This document shows positions 12,347 through 25,345 of a DNA stretch of 64,000 bases, piece by piece. Source of the DNA: Eulemur rufifrons (lineage: Eukaryota; Chordata; Mammalia; Primates; Lemuridae); the NCBI RefSeq assembly GCF_041146395.1, contig NC_090984.1, forward strand, positions 86,253,114-86,317,113, in the 5' to 3' direction. Each line of letters opens with the position of its first letter. Positions within the stretch are counted from its first letter, which is position 1. Below the pieces are notes generated by a model. It worked only from the letters and a program-made list of their open reading frames with translations, was not told where the DNA came from and searched no databases. Position numbers and translations under genes: made by a program.

Positions 12347-12683
12347 GGCCGGGCGCGGTGGCTCACGCCTGTAATCCTAGCACTCTGGGAGGCTGAGGTG
12401 GGCAGATCGTTTGCGCTCAGGAGTTCGAGACCAGCCTGAGCAAGAGCGAGACCCCATCTCTACTAAAAATAGAAAGAAATTATATAGACAGCTAAAAATA
12501 TATATAGAAAAAATTAGCCGGGCATGGTGGCACATGCCTGTAGTCCCAGCTACTTGGGAGGCTGAGACAGGAGGATCCCTTGAGCTCAGGAGTTTGAGGT
12601 TGCTGTGAGCTAGGCTGACACCACGGCACTCACTCTAGCCTGGGCAACAGAGTGAGACTCTGTCTCAAAAAAAAAAAAAAAAA
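12347..12683 (+). mobile_element. Alu SINE, lemur-type dimer
   Basis: A full-length dimeric Alu starts ggccgggcgcggtggctcac and ends in an A tail of about 19. Box A and box B of the 7SL-type promoter are recognisable in the left arm. Between the arms it carries an A/T-rich stretch (about 12470-12515, including 'cagctaaaaatatatatag') that I associate with lemur Alus. The right arm ends 'acggcactcactctagcc' rather than the human form. I could not find a clear target-site duplication. Confidence 0.95.
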
Positions 12684-13059
12684 GTACAACTCACATTTTC
12701 CCCATGTGGGAGTGAAAAGACCTAAATGTTCATCACCTTAGTAATTTGTATCCCCTCCTCCCCATTCCCTAAGCTCCCTCTCAACCCATCTCGTGACTGT
12801 GAAAGCTCATGTTTGGGGTTTATTGGTTGGAAATCCTGTCTGGGAAAAATAAAGCATATAGACTTTGTGTTGTACGAACAATAACACTGCTCCTCGATTG
12901 TGCCGAGTACAGTGGAGAGTTGCTTCCCTCTTTGCAGGTGGTGAGGAGGTCTGAGCAGAGGGACTGTCCCTTCGCTGAGTTCCCCTTGCTCCTGTACAAT
13001 TTACTGACTGTAGGAGGTAATCAGAACTTCAGGTCCCTTGCACAGTGTGAGAGGCTCGT
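12684..13059. other. Intron, no recognised element
   Basis: Short unique-looking stretch between the Alu and an old MIR. Confidence 0.45.
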
Positions 13060-13265
13060 AAAGGGGCCCAAGCCCCTGCCACATGCCAGGTGCTCCATTA
13101 CAACAGTCCTGGAGGAGGTGATGTCATGCCCATTGAACAAATGAGGAAAGCCAGTGCCCAGAGTGTCCCATATGCAGCTGCATAATCAGTAAAGGATCTG
13201 AAGTTCAGGAATTTGAATCCAGGTCTCAGATTCTAAAGCTCATGCCTATTGTACTTCTAGAGTCT
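13060..13265 (-). repeat. MIR fragment (antisense)
   Basis: 'ccacatgccaggtgctcc', then 'gcccattgaacaaatgaggaaagc', then 'tttgaatccaggtctcag' and 'aaagctcatgcctattgt' are in antisense MIR order. Confidence 0.65.
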
Positions 13266-14199
13266 GTGTGTACGTCTTATGCTTGTATCAGGGCTTTACA
13301 AGACTGGAGACATGGCGCGGAGGCTATATCCTTGTCAGTGGTAACTCTTGGTAGAGATCAGAGGGTGTAGGTCGGAATGTCTGAAGTTGTGATTGTACCA
13401 GTGGGGATGCTGGAGACTTCCCTGCTGGACCGGCCGCGATGGGGTGGATGGCTGTAGGCTGACAGCCCTGCGGGGGCCGCCCCCTGCCCACTGCTTGGTG
13501 GTTCTGCCTGTTTACATTTCCCTTTATGTTCCTCTCCTCCAGGCCCTCGGAAGGTCAGAGGATACCTGCCCCTCTTATTCCTGTTACCTCCGTGCAGATC
13601 AAATTCAGACAATAGAGCTCAGCTTCCTCAGGAGAAGGGCTTTCTGTAGCCCTTTAAGCTTAGTTTAAGTGAATCTTTCTCTGATCTAATTGGGTCTTTT
13701 TATCTACTTGAACACTCACCATGTTAGTTACCATAAATCACGCCCTCTTTGGTTTTGCTTGCGAAGTTATTTCACCTCAATTTTTCCTAGGTTAAGCCAG
13801 TCTTAAGTTATGTATCATAGATTCTTATAACTTTTAGATGTTAACACTAATCATTTGGCTTTTTGTCCACTGAAACATTTGTGAATGGGAATTGTTTTAA
13901 AGACAGACCATATATATTCTGATAATGTGGTATTAATTTAAAAAGTTGTATGCTAAATTTATATATAAAACATATTTATGAAAATTTTGGAAGAAAATAA
14001 AATTGGAAGAAAAATTTCTAAGGTTTCTGTATATTGTAACAGAATGTATAGAGGAGGGGAAACAGGGTTCTAGTCACTTTGAGATCTTTAGAAGATCTCT
14101 GAAAGACCAGTAGGTATGTGAAGGGCTTGGCTTCTGAAATAAGTCTCTTAGGGACTTAGAAGAAAGGACACTTTCAAGGACACTAAATTCTACACGTGT
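13266..14199. other. Intron, no recognised element
   Basis: The 13390-13500 part is somewhat GC-rich (cggccgcgatgggg, cgggggccgccccc) but lacks convincing exon signals. The rest is A/T-rich. Confidence 0.45.
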
Positions 14200-14790
14200 A
14201 TTGCCCAGGCAAGCAAGCTCAGGATAACTTATTTCCCGCCCTTGGAGTCTTACCCCTGGGACCCCTGTTACATGTCCAAAGAACTTTCTTCATCTTCTGT
14301 GCTTTTGCAATGCAGTTCCCTCTGCCTGCTACATCCTGCTCACCTGTTAGGATTTGCTCAGGTGTCACTTCCCGCGTGTTGCCCTTCCTGACTCCTCCTC
14401 TTTTTTTCTCCAATCAGGAGCAAGATTTCTAGTAGGCTTCTGTGCCTAGTAAATGTCCCCTCCTTCCAGAGCCCCTTTAGGGGAGGGCTTGGGGCTCACC
14501 GAGCTGCACTCTCTCCCAGTATCTGTGCTGTTACGGAATGGATGAAAAAGTGCTACCCTGGAAATACAAGCATCATGTTAATAATAAAGATGGCTTCTAC
14601 CTCCTTTGCTCTGCACCCTGCTCTAGTTGTTAAGAATGTATTATTTACTTTGAAGTAGGTATTTAGTTTATTTATATTTCTTTAATTAGCTTCCTGAAAG
14701 TATTCTGTTTGTGTCTTCCAAGGCATAAGGTAGATTGTAAAAGTCTTCAGCACATATAAACATAATGGGTGCTCATTGACAATTGACTGG
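14200..14790 (+). repeat. L2 LINE 3' region
   Basis: 'gcagttccctctgcctgctac' followed by 'gctcaggtgtcacttcc' is a classic L2 3' block. The tail around 14700-14785 ('gtagattgtaaaagtcttcag', then 'gggtgctcattgac') continues it. A unique-looking stretch lies between the two parts. Confidence 0.7.
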
Positions 14791-17361
14791 TTTTGAAATG
14801 AGATGATGGTGAATTTTAAATTTTCCTTCTAAACTTTAAGAAAGAGAAAAAATTAAAGTGGATGAATATAGGGATGTGGCCTGAAGCTGACAGTTAATTC
14901 CAGCTTTTTGCTTTAAATTCTCTTTCTTGGTATGTAGTATTAAAAATCTCCTCAGAAAAATCAACAAGCCCAAACATATTTTGATAGTGATAAATCTTTA
15001 TTTTTACTCAATATTAGTTGCTCTGGTTTCTTATCTTTTCACTCTGAATTCACAGGTAAGTATTCTTTCCATTATTTTTTCCTGATGCTTATCACATCTG
15101 ACTTTGCATTTGTATGCATGCTGGTCTTATTTGTGTTTTCACTCTGCATCTTCTACTTTTCAACTCCTTTCCTTTGAACTTTGTGCTCATAATGTATATA
15201 CCATATTTGCTGTTCTGCCAATTTTGATGTATTCTTTTTTCGTGTCCCTGCAGACATTCTTCTTGTTTGTTGACTTTTTCCCTCCCTCGTACTATGTTGA
15301 AGCAGAACAGCTGGGGTGCTCTGGAAGCCAACTTGAGTTTATTTTTTCCTTCCCTTTCCCTTTCCTTCTCTTTTCTTTTGTCTTAAGTCATTATGAGGAA
15401 CCAGAGATCTTGTCATTAAACTATTTCCTTTTCCTAGAGAGAGTTTGTATAGCAGGGGAATGTAAGCCATTTTCCATCTCTGTTTTTCTTTTATTCTGTC
15501 GCCTGTCCCCCCAATCCAGTTTCCCATCCTGCCTTCAGTTTGTAGAATTCTCAAATGAATAATCATCTGTTGTCTCCATTCCCACTCTAGTTCTTGTAGG
15601 GACCATAATAGATAAGGAAATTTCTAAAATTCAGGTTGTTCGTGGGATTCTTAACGAATAAAAAGGGAAATGTGGTGATATTAAAAAATTCTGTGTACAC
15701 ATTGGAGAGCAGTGTGGTGGCATAATTTATCTGAATCAAAGTCCTTGGTCTTCGTGGTGTCCTGCACCCAACGCTGTATTCTGAGTGTGAGGCATCCACA
15801 GACACAGGTCTGGTTCTGTGAGCACGTGTGCTCCCTCAGTTTGGCCAGTGAGTAGGAGGAACTGGTCTGCTGCTCAGTGTGTACACAGATCTTTGGGAGT
15901 GAGCTGCAGTCCACATGATTTGTGAATAAGCTTTGATTGGATTATAAGAATATACTGTCTTATGGAGAGTATCTGGCTGATTATTTTTTGCCTTGTAGAT
16001 CTTCTTTCTGGTATATAATTGGGCACATGTACTCAATAAAAAATGATTCAGAAATTGCAGATATTTTCCCAAAATGAAAAATAATGCTTAAGGACGGTAG
16101 CCCAGATATTTTGGGGTAATGTTGGTGGTCGATAAGTCAGTTTATTACTGGAGATCTCTCTAAAGTGAGATGTCTTTAAGAGCTGACATTTTTAGCTTTC
16201 TGTTGTAAATGCATTAGCAACACGTTGACTATTACTAAATTGAAAGCGGCCTTTATTTTTCTGATAGGATATATTTCAAAATCTGGAACTCTTGTTCCTT
16301 CTGGAGCAAAACTGAGTAAAAAAAAAAGAGTAAGACTAACAATATAATGTGCTGCATATTCTGCTCTCTAAGAAGGTTTAACTGCGTAGGTAGCAGCCTT
16401 GGCTTTGTGTAGTGAAGAGCTCAGATAACTGGAACGTTGCAGGAGTGGCGTGCTTGTGGATCATTGGAGTTTTAGGGTGACTGATGGTTAAGCAGAAATC
16501 TGTGTAGAGGACTGTTTAAAACAAAATTGCAGCTTATGATTCTGATTTCTCAAATCCAACATATGGAGTCTACTTGTATCTTTCTGTGATGGGTGAGGCT
16601 TCCTCGTTGATCCTTTTGAACATTAGAGGTCATTGAATAACAATAACACTGTACATTCAAAAGAAGTAGAAAACTGGTACCCAAGGGAATTCTCTGAAAA
16701 TCCTATTCAAATATTTCTATAACTAAAATTAAAAAATAAAAATCAAATGTTAAAGGTAATTTAGCTCCCTATAAAGGCAGATTGTAGGGAAGGCATTTCT
16801 GTTGGTCCAGGGTTCCTCTGGTTCACTTAGATTCTGCATATTTGAGTTTTTTCATTGTCTCCAAGGAGGTGTGGTGGAGTGTTGAGGTCCACAGTGTCCC
16901 TTAGTCATGCCCAGAGGCTCTGGATTTAGATAGTGTGGCAACAAAATAAACATGTCCTCTTCGTGCATCTGTGCAGCATGTAATTTAGAAACATCACTCC
17001 TAACTGCCAGATTATATTTTTAACCTTTTAAACTGGCACTTTCTTGTAATGCTTTGGGCTGTTGAAAATGAGATTATGTCAGGGTTTGAACTGAGGAGAA
17101 CTGGGCCCAGAAAGCAAGCTGGAGATGTCATATGTGAAATATCACTCTCCAGAGCTGTTCAGTTAGAGGGATGTCTTTTGTTTATATAAGAATAAAAATA
17201 ATAATTGACTACTTTAGCTCACTGACCTTGGTCATTGTTATATCCTCTGATGTAATGTATTTAGTGTAATTTATTGAGTGCCAGGACTTTTAATTGATGT
17301 ATAAAGCACGGAATTTATGTGGGACTCCTGCCAGTGGCCTCACTCTAAAGTTGAGTATGTG
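14791..17361. other. Intron, repeat-poor stretch
   Basis: About 2.6 kb without a repeat I can name. The 152-codon open frame at 15104-15562 is Phe/Ser/Leu-rich and reflects T-rich DNA. Confidence 0.45.
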
Positions 17362-17439
17362 TCTTTCTTCTCTTCTTTCTTTTTCTCCTTCTTCCCTCCT
17401 GTTCCTCTCTCTTTCCCTCTCCCTCCTACTCTTCTTCTC
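17362..17439 (+). other. Pyrimidine tract, possible triplex (H-DNA) former
   Basis: Seventy-eight bases are all C or T on the + strand except G at 17401 and A at 17428. It is not adjacent to a recognised exon, so it is not an obvious splice acceptor tract. Confidence 0.75.
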
Positions 17440-19716
17440 ATGTGCACTCTAAGATCATTCCTTTCCAGGTAGACCTTGGCAGTTTGTGTTTGGCAACAAC
17501 TTCTAGGAGTCTTATATGGAGAAAAACCCACCAATATAGAATTAGTCTGTTTTTCAGTTCCCCCTTGCAAAAGCACTTTGCACTTTCTTGCCTGCTGGAT
17601 TGAGGTGACAGTATTATGCCCAGCTGGTGTCTGGTCCTACACTGACTGGACAGGTTTGTTTGGGTGAGTTTGTACCTACCCAGTAGAAATTCGTTTTGAT
17701 TTACTTACTGCACAAGAGGTGACAACATCAAGTTTACAGCCAGGAGTCAGAGATGAGGTTTGAACCTCTTTCAGAAAGGGTTTTATGTCTTATTAACACA
17801 AAAAGCCCATTGTAACTTTCTGTCCTTAGAAAAGAGAGGTGGCTGAGTGTACATGGGAAGATGATTTCCTCATGTGAAATTTGAATCACTTTCTCAGTCA
17901 TTGGAATGGGCAACAGAGAAAAAAAAAAAAAGAGCTTTTTGGACCACGTAACATGTAATTGTTCTGCTCCAGGATTAAAGTGGAGGAGAAGAGTGCAAAC
18001 CTAAGCTACCTAGAGCTTGGTGGGTCATTGGGTCGTGCTCCATTGCCAGGACAGCAGACTTTTTTCCAGCTTCCCTTTAAGGTACCCTGACCCTGGTTCC
18101 TTGTCACCTCCAGAATGTTGCTTATCTGAATGTCTTAGGTTTGATTCTTTTGCTGGAGATTAGGCTCATACGTGTACAAAGGAGCAATATTAGAAAGGTG
18201 GTTTTGTACATGCTTTCCCCCCTTTTAGGGTATTTAGCAGTATAGTTAGTGCATGAAAAATGATCACTCACATTCATGTGTGGGACTGTATCATCAGTTG
18301 TTTAACAAACATGATTGTGTGTGATCAAATTTGAGCTTGATGGATTTAAGATCTTAAACTGTTCTCAGTTTAAGTTGCTGATATGCTTCAGGGAGTTAAA
18401 AACAGATTGATCTTTGCAGAAGAGTTCAGAAACCTTTAAGAGTGACGCTTAGATCATTCTCATAGAAATATTATTTGATTCCAGATACTTCAATTTGAGC
18501 TGGGGGCAATAAGTTCGCCTGCTGTGGGCTGCAAGTTCCTTGTCTGATATCACTTCTTCACCTACAGAGTTGCGGGAGGCTCCAGATGCATGCTTCCCTT
18601 GGCCAGCCTTGTGGCTGCAGCCTCTGCCCCTGCGGGAAGAGCCTGCTTTGTGCGCTCTCAAATATTCAGTGAGTAGGTCGGCCAGGCCTTGCGCCCTGCC
18701 CCTCACTGCGCCAGCTCCACGGATTCCTGCGTCTGTTAGGTGTTCACCAGCGCATTACAGTGCTCAGAAGTTGCTTTTTCCAAGAATTGGCTGTTTTTGT
18801 CTAAAGTGATTTTTCATGAGCAGGTAAAAGTAACTTCAGGAGTATGCTCGGAAAATTGTGCTAATATATGTATTTAGCAAAAAGTACTGCATCTTAAAAA
18901 GTGCATTTTTACATAGGTTTTAGCATAAAGCTCCATGCGTTAGGAGGTATAGTCCTCTTGTGGAATTAGCAAAGGCATTTTTTAGGATTTGAGCATTTCC
19001 TCTTCTTGGAATCCCCTGCAACTTTTTAATCAACTCAACATGCAGGTGGTTCTGTGTTTCTTTTTTTTCTTTCAAAAACGGAAAAGTATTTATAGATTAT
19101 TCTGTTGTGTAGTAAAATGTCCTATTTGGTACACTTAGGAAAAAGTCAGGTCTTACTGTCAGCGATATGTGAATAATGATAGAATATTAAAATTTTGAAG
19201 ATTTGATCCACCAAATTCATCTTATCATTTATTCTGTTTTAGACTGGAATTGATTTGTGGTATAACTAAAAGACACAGTGAGCAAATTGTTTTCAGTATA
19301 CTGTCAGTCTAGTAATGTCTGTTGTTCATTCACTCAATTTGTTTGAAGTCTCAATAGTGTGATTATGGAAACACTCAGTTCATGTTGAAACAATTATTTC
19401 TCCTGTGTTGTTGGTGTGTTTGTTTTCTCAGGTGCCTTTTCACAGCCTGGCTTTCCCTTCTTTCCTGCTGGCAAAGCTGCTGAACATGTGGGGAGGCAGT
19501 GGGGAAGCATGGGGGTTACGTGTGATTCAAGCTGGTCCAGCCGACAGGGAACTGGAGGGATTTTCAGAATTGCAGGGACAGCTGGGCAGAGGGGACTCAC
19601 TGGATAAGCGCAGAATCCTTAATTATCTAACAGCGTGCCTCCTGCCTTTCTCCGACACCCTGGATGGTGGGGCATTACATATGCAATCGTTTGTGCTCCT
19701 TGGTTTGGTGCTGGCT
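17440..19716. other. Intron, repeat-poor stretch
   Basis: No named repeat seen. An A run of 13 lies at 17919-17931. Several short open frames have no recognisable domain. Confidence 0.45.
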
Positions 19717-19738
19717 GGGGGTGGGCGTGGGGGAGGGG
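19717..19738 (+). other. G-quadruplex motif 1
   Basis: Four G runs of 5, 3, 5 and 4 are separated by loops of 1, 3 and 1 nt. This is a textbook strong G4 pattern on the sense strand of PELI2, so it would also be present in the pre-mRNA. Confidence 0.85.
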
Positions 19739-19750
19739 AGGAAGACAGAT

Positions 19751-19780
19751 GGGCCAGGGTGGGGAGAGGGCGGAGGGGGG
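19751..19780 (+). other. G-quadruplex motif 2
   Basis: Five G runs (3, 3, 4, 3, 6) are separated by loops of 3, 1, 3 and 4 nt. It lies 12 bp after the first motif on the same strand. Confidence 0.85.
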
Positions 19781-22700
19781 AGAAACTTGCGGGGGCTGCT
19801 GAATCAATAGAGTGGGGTTGGAAAATGTTGGGGTTTCTTTGTATTTGGTGGTTTCATGATTTAGTTGTCTTAGACCAATTATGAAACTATGTGAAGATTG
19901 ATTGGTTGATCCATGTTTTGTATGCAATTATTTGCTTATTTTCTAAGCAGAATACCTTGTGTCTTCTTGTTTAGAGCTATTAAAATTCACTTCCTATTGT
20001 ACGACTTTTACCCCCCTATTTGTTGCTTATCGTTGCTTACCTTTCCTTATCTCTTCTTTGGGTATATTTTTTTGGTTCATTTTTTTAAATTTTGAGTCAA
20101 GTGCCTTGAGGGTCCCTTTTTATGCTTACCGCCTTTTGTGCTCCAGCGTGGCCCCCTCTTTCTTGTTTTCTCGTGTTGCAAATTTTTTTTTTTAAAGTTA
20201 ATTTTCTGAAGTTCTGGTAACTCGTGAGACTCTACTAGCATGGGTGAAAAACAGAAAAACTGGAGCCAGGAGAAGTCCTGACAATAATTACATCACACAC
20301 CGCTCCCATTTGGCAGGCTTTCTAGTTGGTAAAATTCTGCTCCTTTCTTTGAAAAGGATGATCAAAACCAACTCTTTACTAAAACGAAGAGGTAGGATTT
20401 TAATATTTGAGGCTTGTCATTGGTAGGGCATTTCTTTGCTGTGAACATTGGCTTTCATCAGAAATAAATGATTAATTCATTCCTAACGTGGGCCTTTCCT
20501 TCTTCCCCCTTCTCTTTTTCTCCCTCGTTAACATCTAGCATGTGTCTGAATGAAATGAAAACGAGCTCTGTTGATTATGGCTAAGTCATGCCTCATGCCT
20601 CAGATACGTATGTAAGTCAGAGCCGGTGCCTCAGTTGGGTACTCTTGCACCTGAAAGGTTTGTAATTTTACAGAACTGACACATGCTTCCCATTGATGTG
20701 TTCTGGACTTGTAAAGAACAGTTAATAACAACTTCCTTCCCTCAAAACACAAACAAACAAAACCTTCCCCTAATTGTGGTTATTCATTTAAAATGAGTTA
20801 AAACTGTATCATTGGTTGCTGTAAATGAAACCCCTTTTGAGTATATTCTTGTTGGGTACAAATTAATCTAATTTTTCAAAAGTCATAAAAGCAACAATAA
20901 ATATAATGATAATGTATCCTTATATTTTATTTTGCCTTTACAGCCAGGTCTTAAAAGAATGTTAAATTTAAGTAAACCTTTGAAAATGGCTCCTGCTTTG
21001 AAAAGAAGTTACTTTTGAAAGTTTCTAAGTCAAGACAGTTACATTAAAGGGTAATATGCAGATGGGATCATAAGCCTCTTTAAGAGGGTCTTTATCAACC
21101 TCTCCTTATGGAATAACAGCAGGGAAAGAGAATTTTGAAGCCTTAAAATTATTTTTAGTTTTTATCTTTATACCAGGGACTCAGTAGTGTTTTCAGTTTG
21201 AAATTTTGCTTTAACCACAAGGGAAAAATTGATGATGCAAGAACTAGTGCTGATGGGACCTAGTGGACAAGTGGGGGGTTGGCTTCCCATCATGGGAGCA
21301 TTGCAGTTCATCAGAGGCACAGGGGTGAAGGCCAGGAGGGTGGGACAGATGTATCGAGCTGGCAGGTTTGCTGGCCAGAGCGTGTGAACACCGACAGCAG
21401 CAGCTGAGCATTTATTTCTACCCTCTTTCCCCGGATGCTGTATTACTTAGTGGTCCTATCAGCTGAGGAGAGCCTTAGTTCATGAATGTGAGAATGATCG
21501 TTCTGTCTGGTGTGGTTAGAACCGCAAGGCTGGTGGCAAGGCCTGGGCCATCAGGCAGGGATGGCAGTTGTGTAGTATTGAACTGTTTCCTGACGAGTCT
21601 GGGTTTCCCTTGGATGGGATGAAAGTATAACTTGTTTTAATTGACTTAACACAAAGTGATCATTTGATTCCTAATGAAAATGTTTACCATCTTCTGCCTG
21701 CTATGTGTGTGGAGCAGGGAAGATTAAATGTAGGAGGACACGTTGTCAGACCAGAGTCTTGTGTGTGCCACGTGCCCTCAGGGCTCTTGCTCAGGGCGGG
21801 GAATCTGAGGGCTCGAAGACTGGCTGGCTTGTGAGAAGCCAGGTAGGCCAGTAAATACCCATTCTTCTTTCGTCTGTTAGGATCTTTCTGAGGCAGAATT
21901 TACCTCACAGTTTTCAGGAGATGATTTGTTTCATGGGCCATATTCCTGGATTTGAAGTTTCTGATTACAGGGAAAATGCTGTGTAGTGTCGTACAAAGGC
22001 ACTGGTGAGGCTTAACGAAGGGGTACGGCGTGCGGTTGTTCGGTACGACATCAGTGTAGTCCTGATGCTTTCCAGTTCCAGAGAGCTCTTCGATGAGCAG
22101 TGATCCCTAATTCACTGTGACTTGAAGCACCCGTCCCCTCTGAAATAAGAGGTAGCTGTGGGCTCGTGAGCAAACTTTGCATAGTGACGCTGGTCTTTGC
22201 TTTACCTTTAAATTTTTGCTCACCCTCTAAAGTTAAAACAAACTCAAGTTTTCAAGTAAATAGACAACAAATATGTTGCCTATTTATAAATCTGTGGTGC
22301 AAAATTGGGACTTGGGACTTGCTACATTGTGAATGCTGCTGTCTGGGGGGGTCCCACCCACTGTCTGAGAGTATGGGGAGCTCATGAGAGGAAACCCCAC
22401 TTAACCATATGCTCCCATTTACCAGTCGTGTGTCCTTGGATATCTTACAGTAGGTAAATTTCCAGAAATTTTCAGGAATTTAATGTTCAGAATTGATAGC
22501 TCTCTCAGTTAGCTTCTTAGCTGAGAGGTATTAAACTTAAACTTTTGGAATACATTTCATGTAGAGCCATTTCTTCCCAAATATGAAAATTAAATCATTT
22601 TCTGTTCTTTGGTTTTTCTGAATGGTGTAATTAGAAGAAAGGATTACAATAGGGAACTACAAGGTTACTAGAAATCTGCAGGTACAGCAATGGCAAATTG

Positions 22701-22904
22701 AGATACCTCCTAATTTCTTTTTACAAATAATTGCCTTTTGCTAACTTCAGTTTTGAAGTTGTGGATAATACAAAGTGTAAAAACAGGGAAATAACTTGGA
22801 GGGGACAAATGCCACACAGGCAGTATCCCCTGACCTGTCCAGTTCCTTCCTGCCCTGCAGTGCCTACCAGCGCAGCAGCTCAGAGGGCCCTTTAGTGATA
22901 TGCA
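19781..22904. other. Intron, repeat-poor stretch
   Basis: About 3.1 kb with no repeat family I can name and no supported exon. This is the longest such block in intron 1. Confidence 0.45.
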
Positions 22905-23207
22905 TCAGATCCGGTCATAGGCCTGTGTAGACCATTCAGAGCTTCCAAGGCCCTGTTAATCTGGCATATGCTATGTGTTCTCTTCTCTCCTAACCCTCAG
23001 TCTCCATCGCAGCATCCTGTATCCCTTATAGACTGTATCCTACTTTGTATTTATATTTGCTTACTTGTGTTTTGTCTCTTGCACTGGAGTGTGAGCTCCG
23101 TGAGTGTGGGGGCCATGTCACAGTAGTGTCCCTAGAACCTGGCAAGTGCCTGGCATATTGTAGGGGCTTAATGGAAGTTTATTAAACAATGAATGAACAA
23201 AGGGATC
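22905..23207 (+). repeat. L2 LINE 3' end
   Basis: 'actggagtgtgagctccgtg' followed by 'cctggcaagtgcctggcat' and 'ttaaacaatgaatgaac' is a clear L2 3' end. The upstream part ('cataggcctgtgtagaccat...ctctcctaaccctcag') fits the same element. Confidence 0.8.
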
Positions 23208-23519
23208 TTTAAGACCCTTCTCTTTGCATGCACATTTACACATAATTACATATACACAAGTCCTCTACAAAATTCTGAGTTTGGTCCCTCCCGCAACTGG
23301 GCATCAGTATAGTTCCTTTTCATTTTAAATGAAGAGGATGGGGCTATGGCACACTTTTTAAAAAAAGCACTAAAGATTGCTATTTATAATTTTATTTTTA
23401 ATAAAAATGGGAGTACATAGTCTTCCTGTTTCAAATGAAAAAGATCCAGACTCCTGCACTATTTTTAAAACTTTAAAAAAATTGTAGTACCAGATTTAGA
23501 TCTCTTTTGAACTGCAGGG

Positions 23520-24870
23520 TGTTTTTCTTCTTTTTCTTTTAAAACAATTTTAATCTTACATAAAATTTGTACAAATAGTACAAAGAGTTCACGCGTACCC
23601 TTCACCCTGCTGCTTCTAACATTATCAACGTTCATAATGAGGAACAATTATCAAACCAGAAAATTAACACTGGTACAGTCTTAGTACCGAAACTACAAAT
23701 CTTACATGAATTTCACCAATATTTCCCCTAATTGCTGTTTTTTGTGTTCTACGGTCCAGTTCAGTATCTCACATTGCATTAGTGGTCATGGCTCCTCAGT
23801 CTCCTCCACTCTGTGATAGTTCCTCAATCTTCCGTGACCCTGACTCTTTCATTGAGTGTTGGTCAGTTATTTTGTAGACTGTCTCTCAATTTGGGTTGGT
23901 CTAGCAATGTATTCTCATAATTAAACTGAGGCTAACTAGTTTTGTCAAAAAGTCCACAGAAGTAATGTATTCTTAGTATATGGCATCAGGATTACATGAT
24001 AATGAAATGTCTTACCTTGATCACTTGGCTAAGATGATGTCTGCTTAATTACGCCTCAGTAAAGTTATTTTTCCTTTGTAATTGGTTAAATGTCTTGGGG
24101 GAGACATTTTGAGACTAATTTTCATGTTTCCCCTTAAATTCCCCCCTCTGATTTTAGCACCGATTAGTAGGTCTTGCCTGCAACAGTTATTTCTGTGATG
24201 TTTGCCTAATGGTGATTTTGTATTTCATTCATTCCTTTCACGTTTATTAATTGGAATTTTTCTGTAAGGAAGACCTATCCCTTCTCCATTTAAATATTCA
24301 ATTTTTAATATCAAAATGGAGTATGGACATTTATTTTATTCTGCAGTTGTTATCTAGAAATATTATTTTATTTTTTGTTTTTTGCTCAGATTGTCCCATC
24401 TTTGGCCACTGGGAGCCCCTGCAGGTTGGCTCCTGTGTCCCTTTTGACATGTCCCATCTTTGTTGAGCACTTCCTTGATTTTTGGCACCACATGATGTTT
24501 CAGGCTCATCTTATATTTTCCCTGCCCTTAGCCCTAGAGTCAGCCACTTTTCCAAGGATCCTTGGTACCTTTAATTAGAGGATGATACTTAGAAAGCAGG
24601 ATTTGAGCGTTAAGTGAATTCATTGCTACTTACTGGGTTATTGTTGCTCCCAGGCTCTCTCAATGGACAGAGCTAGGAAGAACATGCATATATACTAACC
24701 TGTGCTTGCATACACATCTATATTTATTTCTACATCTATTTGTGTAAATATATATGTGTGCATCTATATATATTTAAAGACCATTAATTTGTACTCATAC
24801 CTCTGATTGCCATCCAGCACCCTAAGGTTCATTCTAGCCTTTCCTCTTCCCTTATTTCTAACGTCTGTCT
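23520..24870 (-). mobile_element. Ancient L1 (L1M class) fragment
   Basis: Long collinear similarity by eye to a well-known old mammalian L1 segment: 'gtacaaagagttcacgcg', 'agtctcctccactctgtgatag', 'ttgatcacttggctaagatg', 'ggaagacctatcccttctcc', 'tttggccactgggagcccc' and 'ggacagagctaggaagaac' occur in the expected order. It is 5' truncated and carries many substitutions. Strand is assigned from the usual orientation of these blocks and is less sure than the class. Confidence 0.7.
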
Positions 24871-24929
24871 TAGACAGGGAGAAACCTGATTCTCATTACT
24901 ACAGTGTATTTACTTATTTGTTCAGTCCT

Positions 24930-25345
24930 ATTGTATCATTGAGGATTGAACCAGAGAATCAGAAGTAGTAGGAGATATATTAAAAGATCTGTTGCGGGAA
25001 ATTGGCTTATGTGATCATGAGGCTGGCTGGGTGAGTCTGGAATCTATACAGCAGGCTGCCGGGAAAGACAGGCTAGAATTCTTGGCCATGAGCTGAAGCT
25101 GCTGTCCACAGGTGGAATTTCTTCTTCAGGGAAGCTGCAATTCTGCTCTTAAGGCTTTTCAACTGATTGAATCAGGCCCCACGGATTATCTAGGATAATC
25201 TCTTTTACATAAAGATAACTGATTATGGACTTTAATCACATCTACAAAATACCTTTATGGCAGCACCTAGATTAATATATGACTGAATAACTGGGCACTA
25301 TAGCCTGGCCAGATTTGACACATAAAGCTGACCATCACGCTTAGT
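24930..25345 (-). mobile_element. Old L1M-related fragment
   Basis: 'accagagaatcagaagtagtagg' (partly), 'gtgatcatgaggctggctgg', 'ttttcaactgattgaatcagg' and 'ctgggcactatagcctggcc' form the pattern of a familiar old L1-associated segment ending in 'ctgaccatcac'. The exact subfamily and strand are uncertain. Confidence 0.5.

Noticed and set aside
12411..12608. Open frame with an almost identical partner at 53291-53488, as a duplicated small protein
   Set aside because: Both are translations of the same part of two lemur-type Alu elements.
15104..15562. 152-codon + frame as a gene
   Set aside because: Phe/Ser/Leu-rich translation of T-rich intron; no domain, no splice context.
19405..19884. 159-codon + frame as a gene
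   Set aside because: The Gly/Arg-rich part is just the G-quadruplex DNA translated; no recognisable domain and an overlapping equally long antisense frame.
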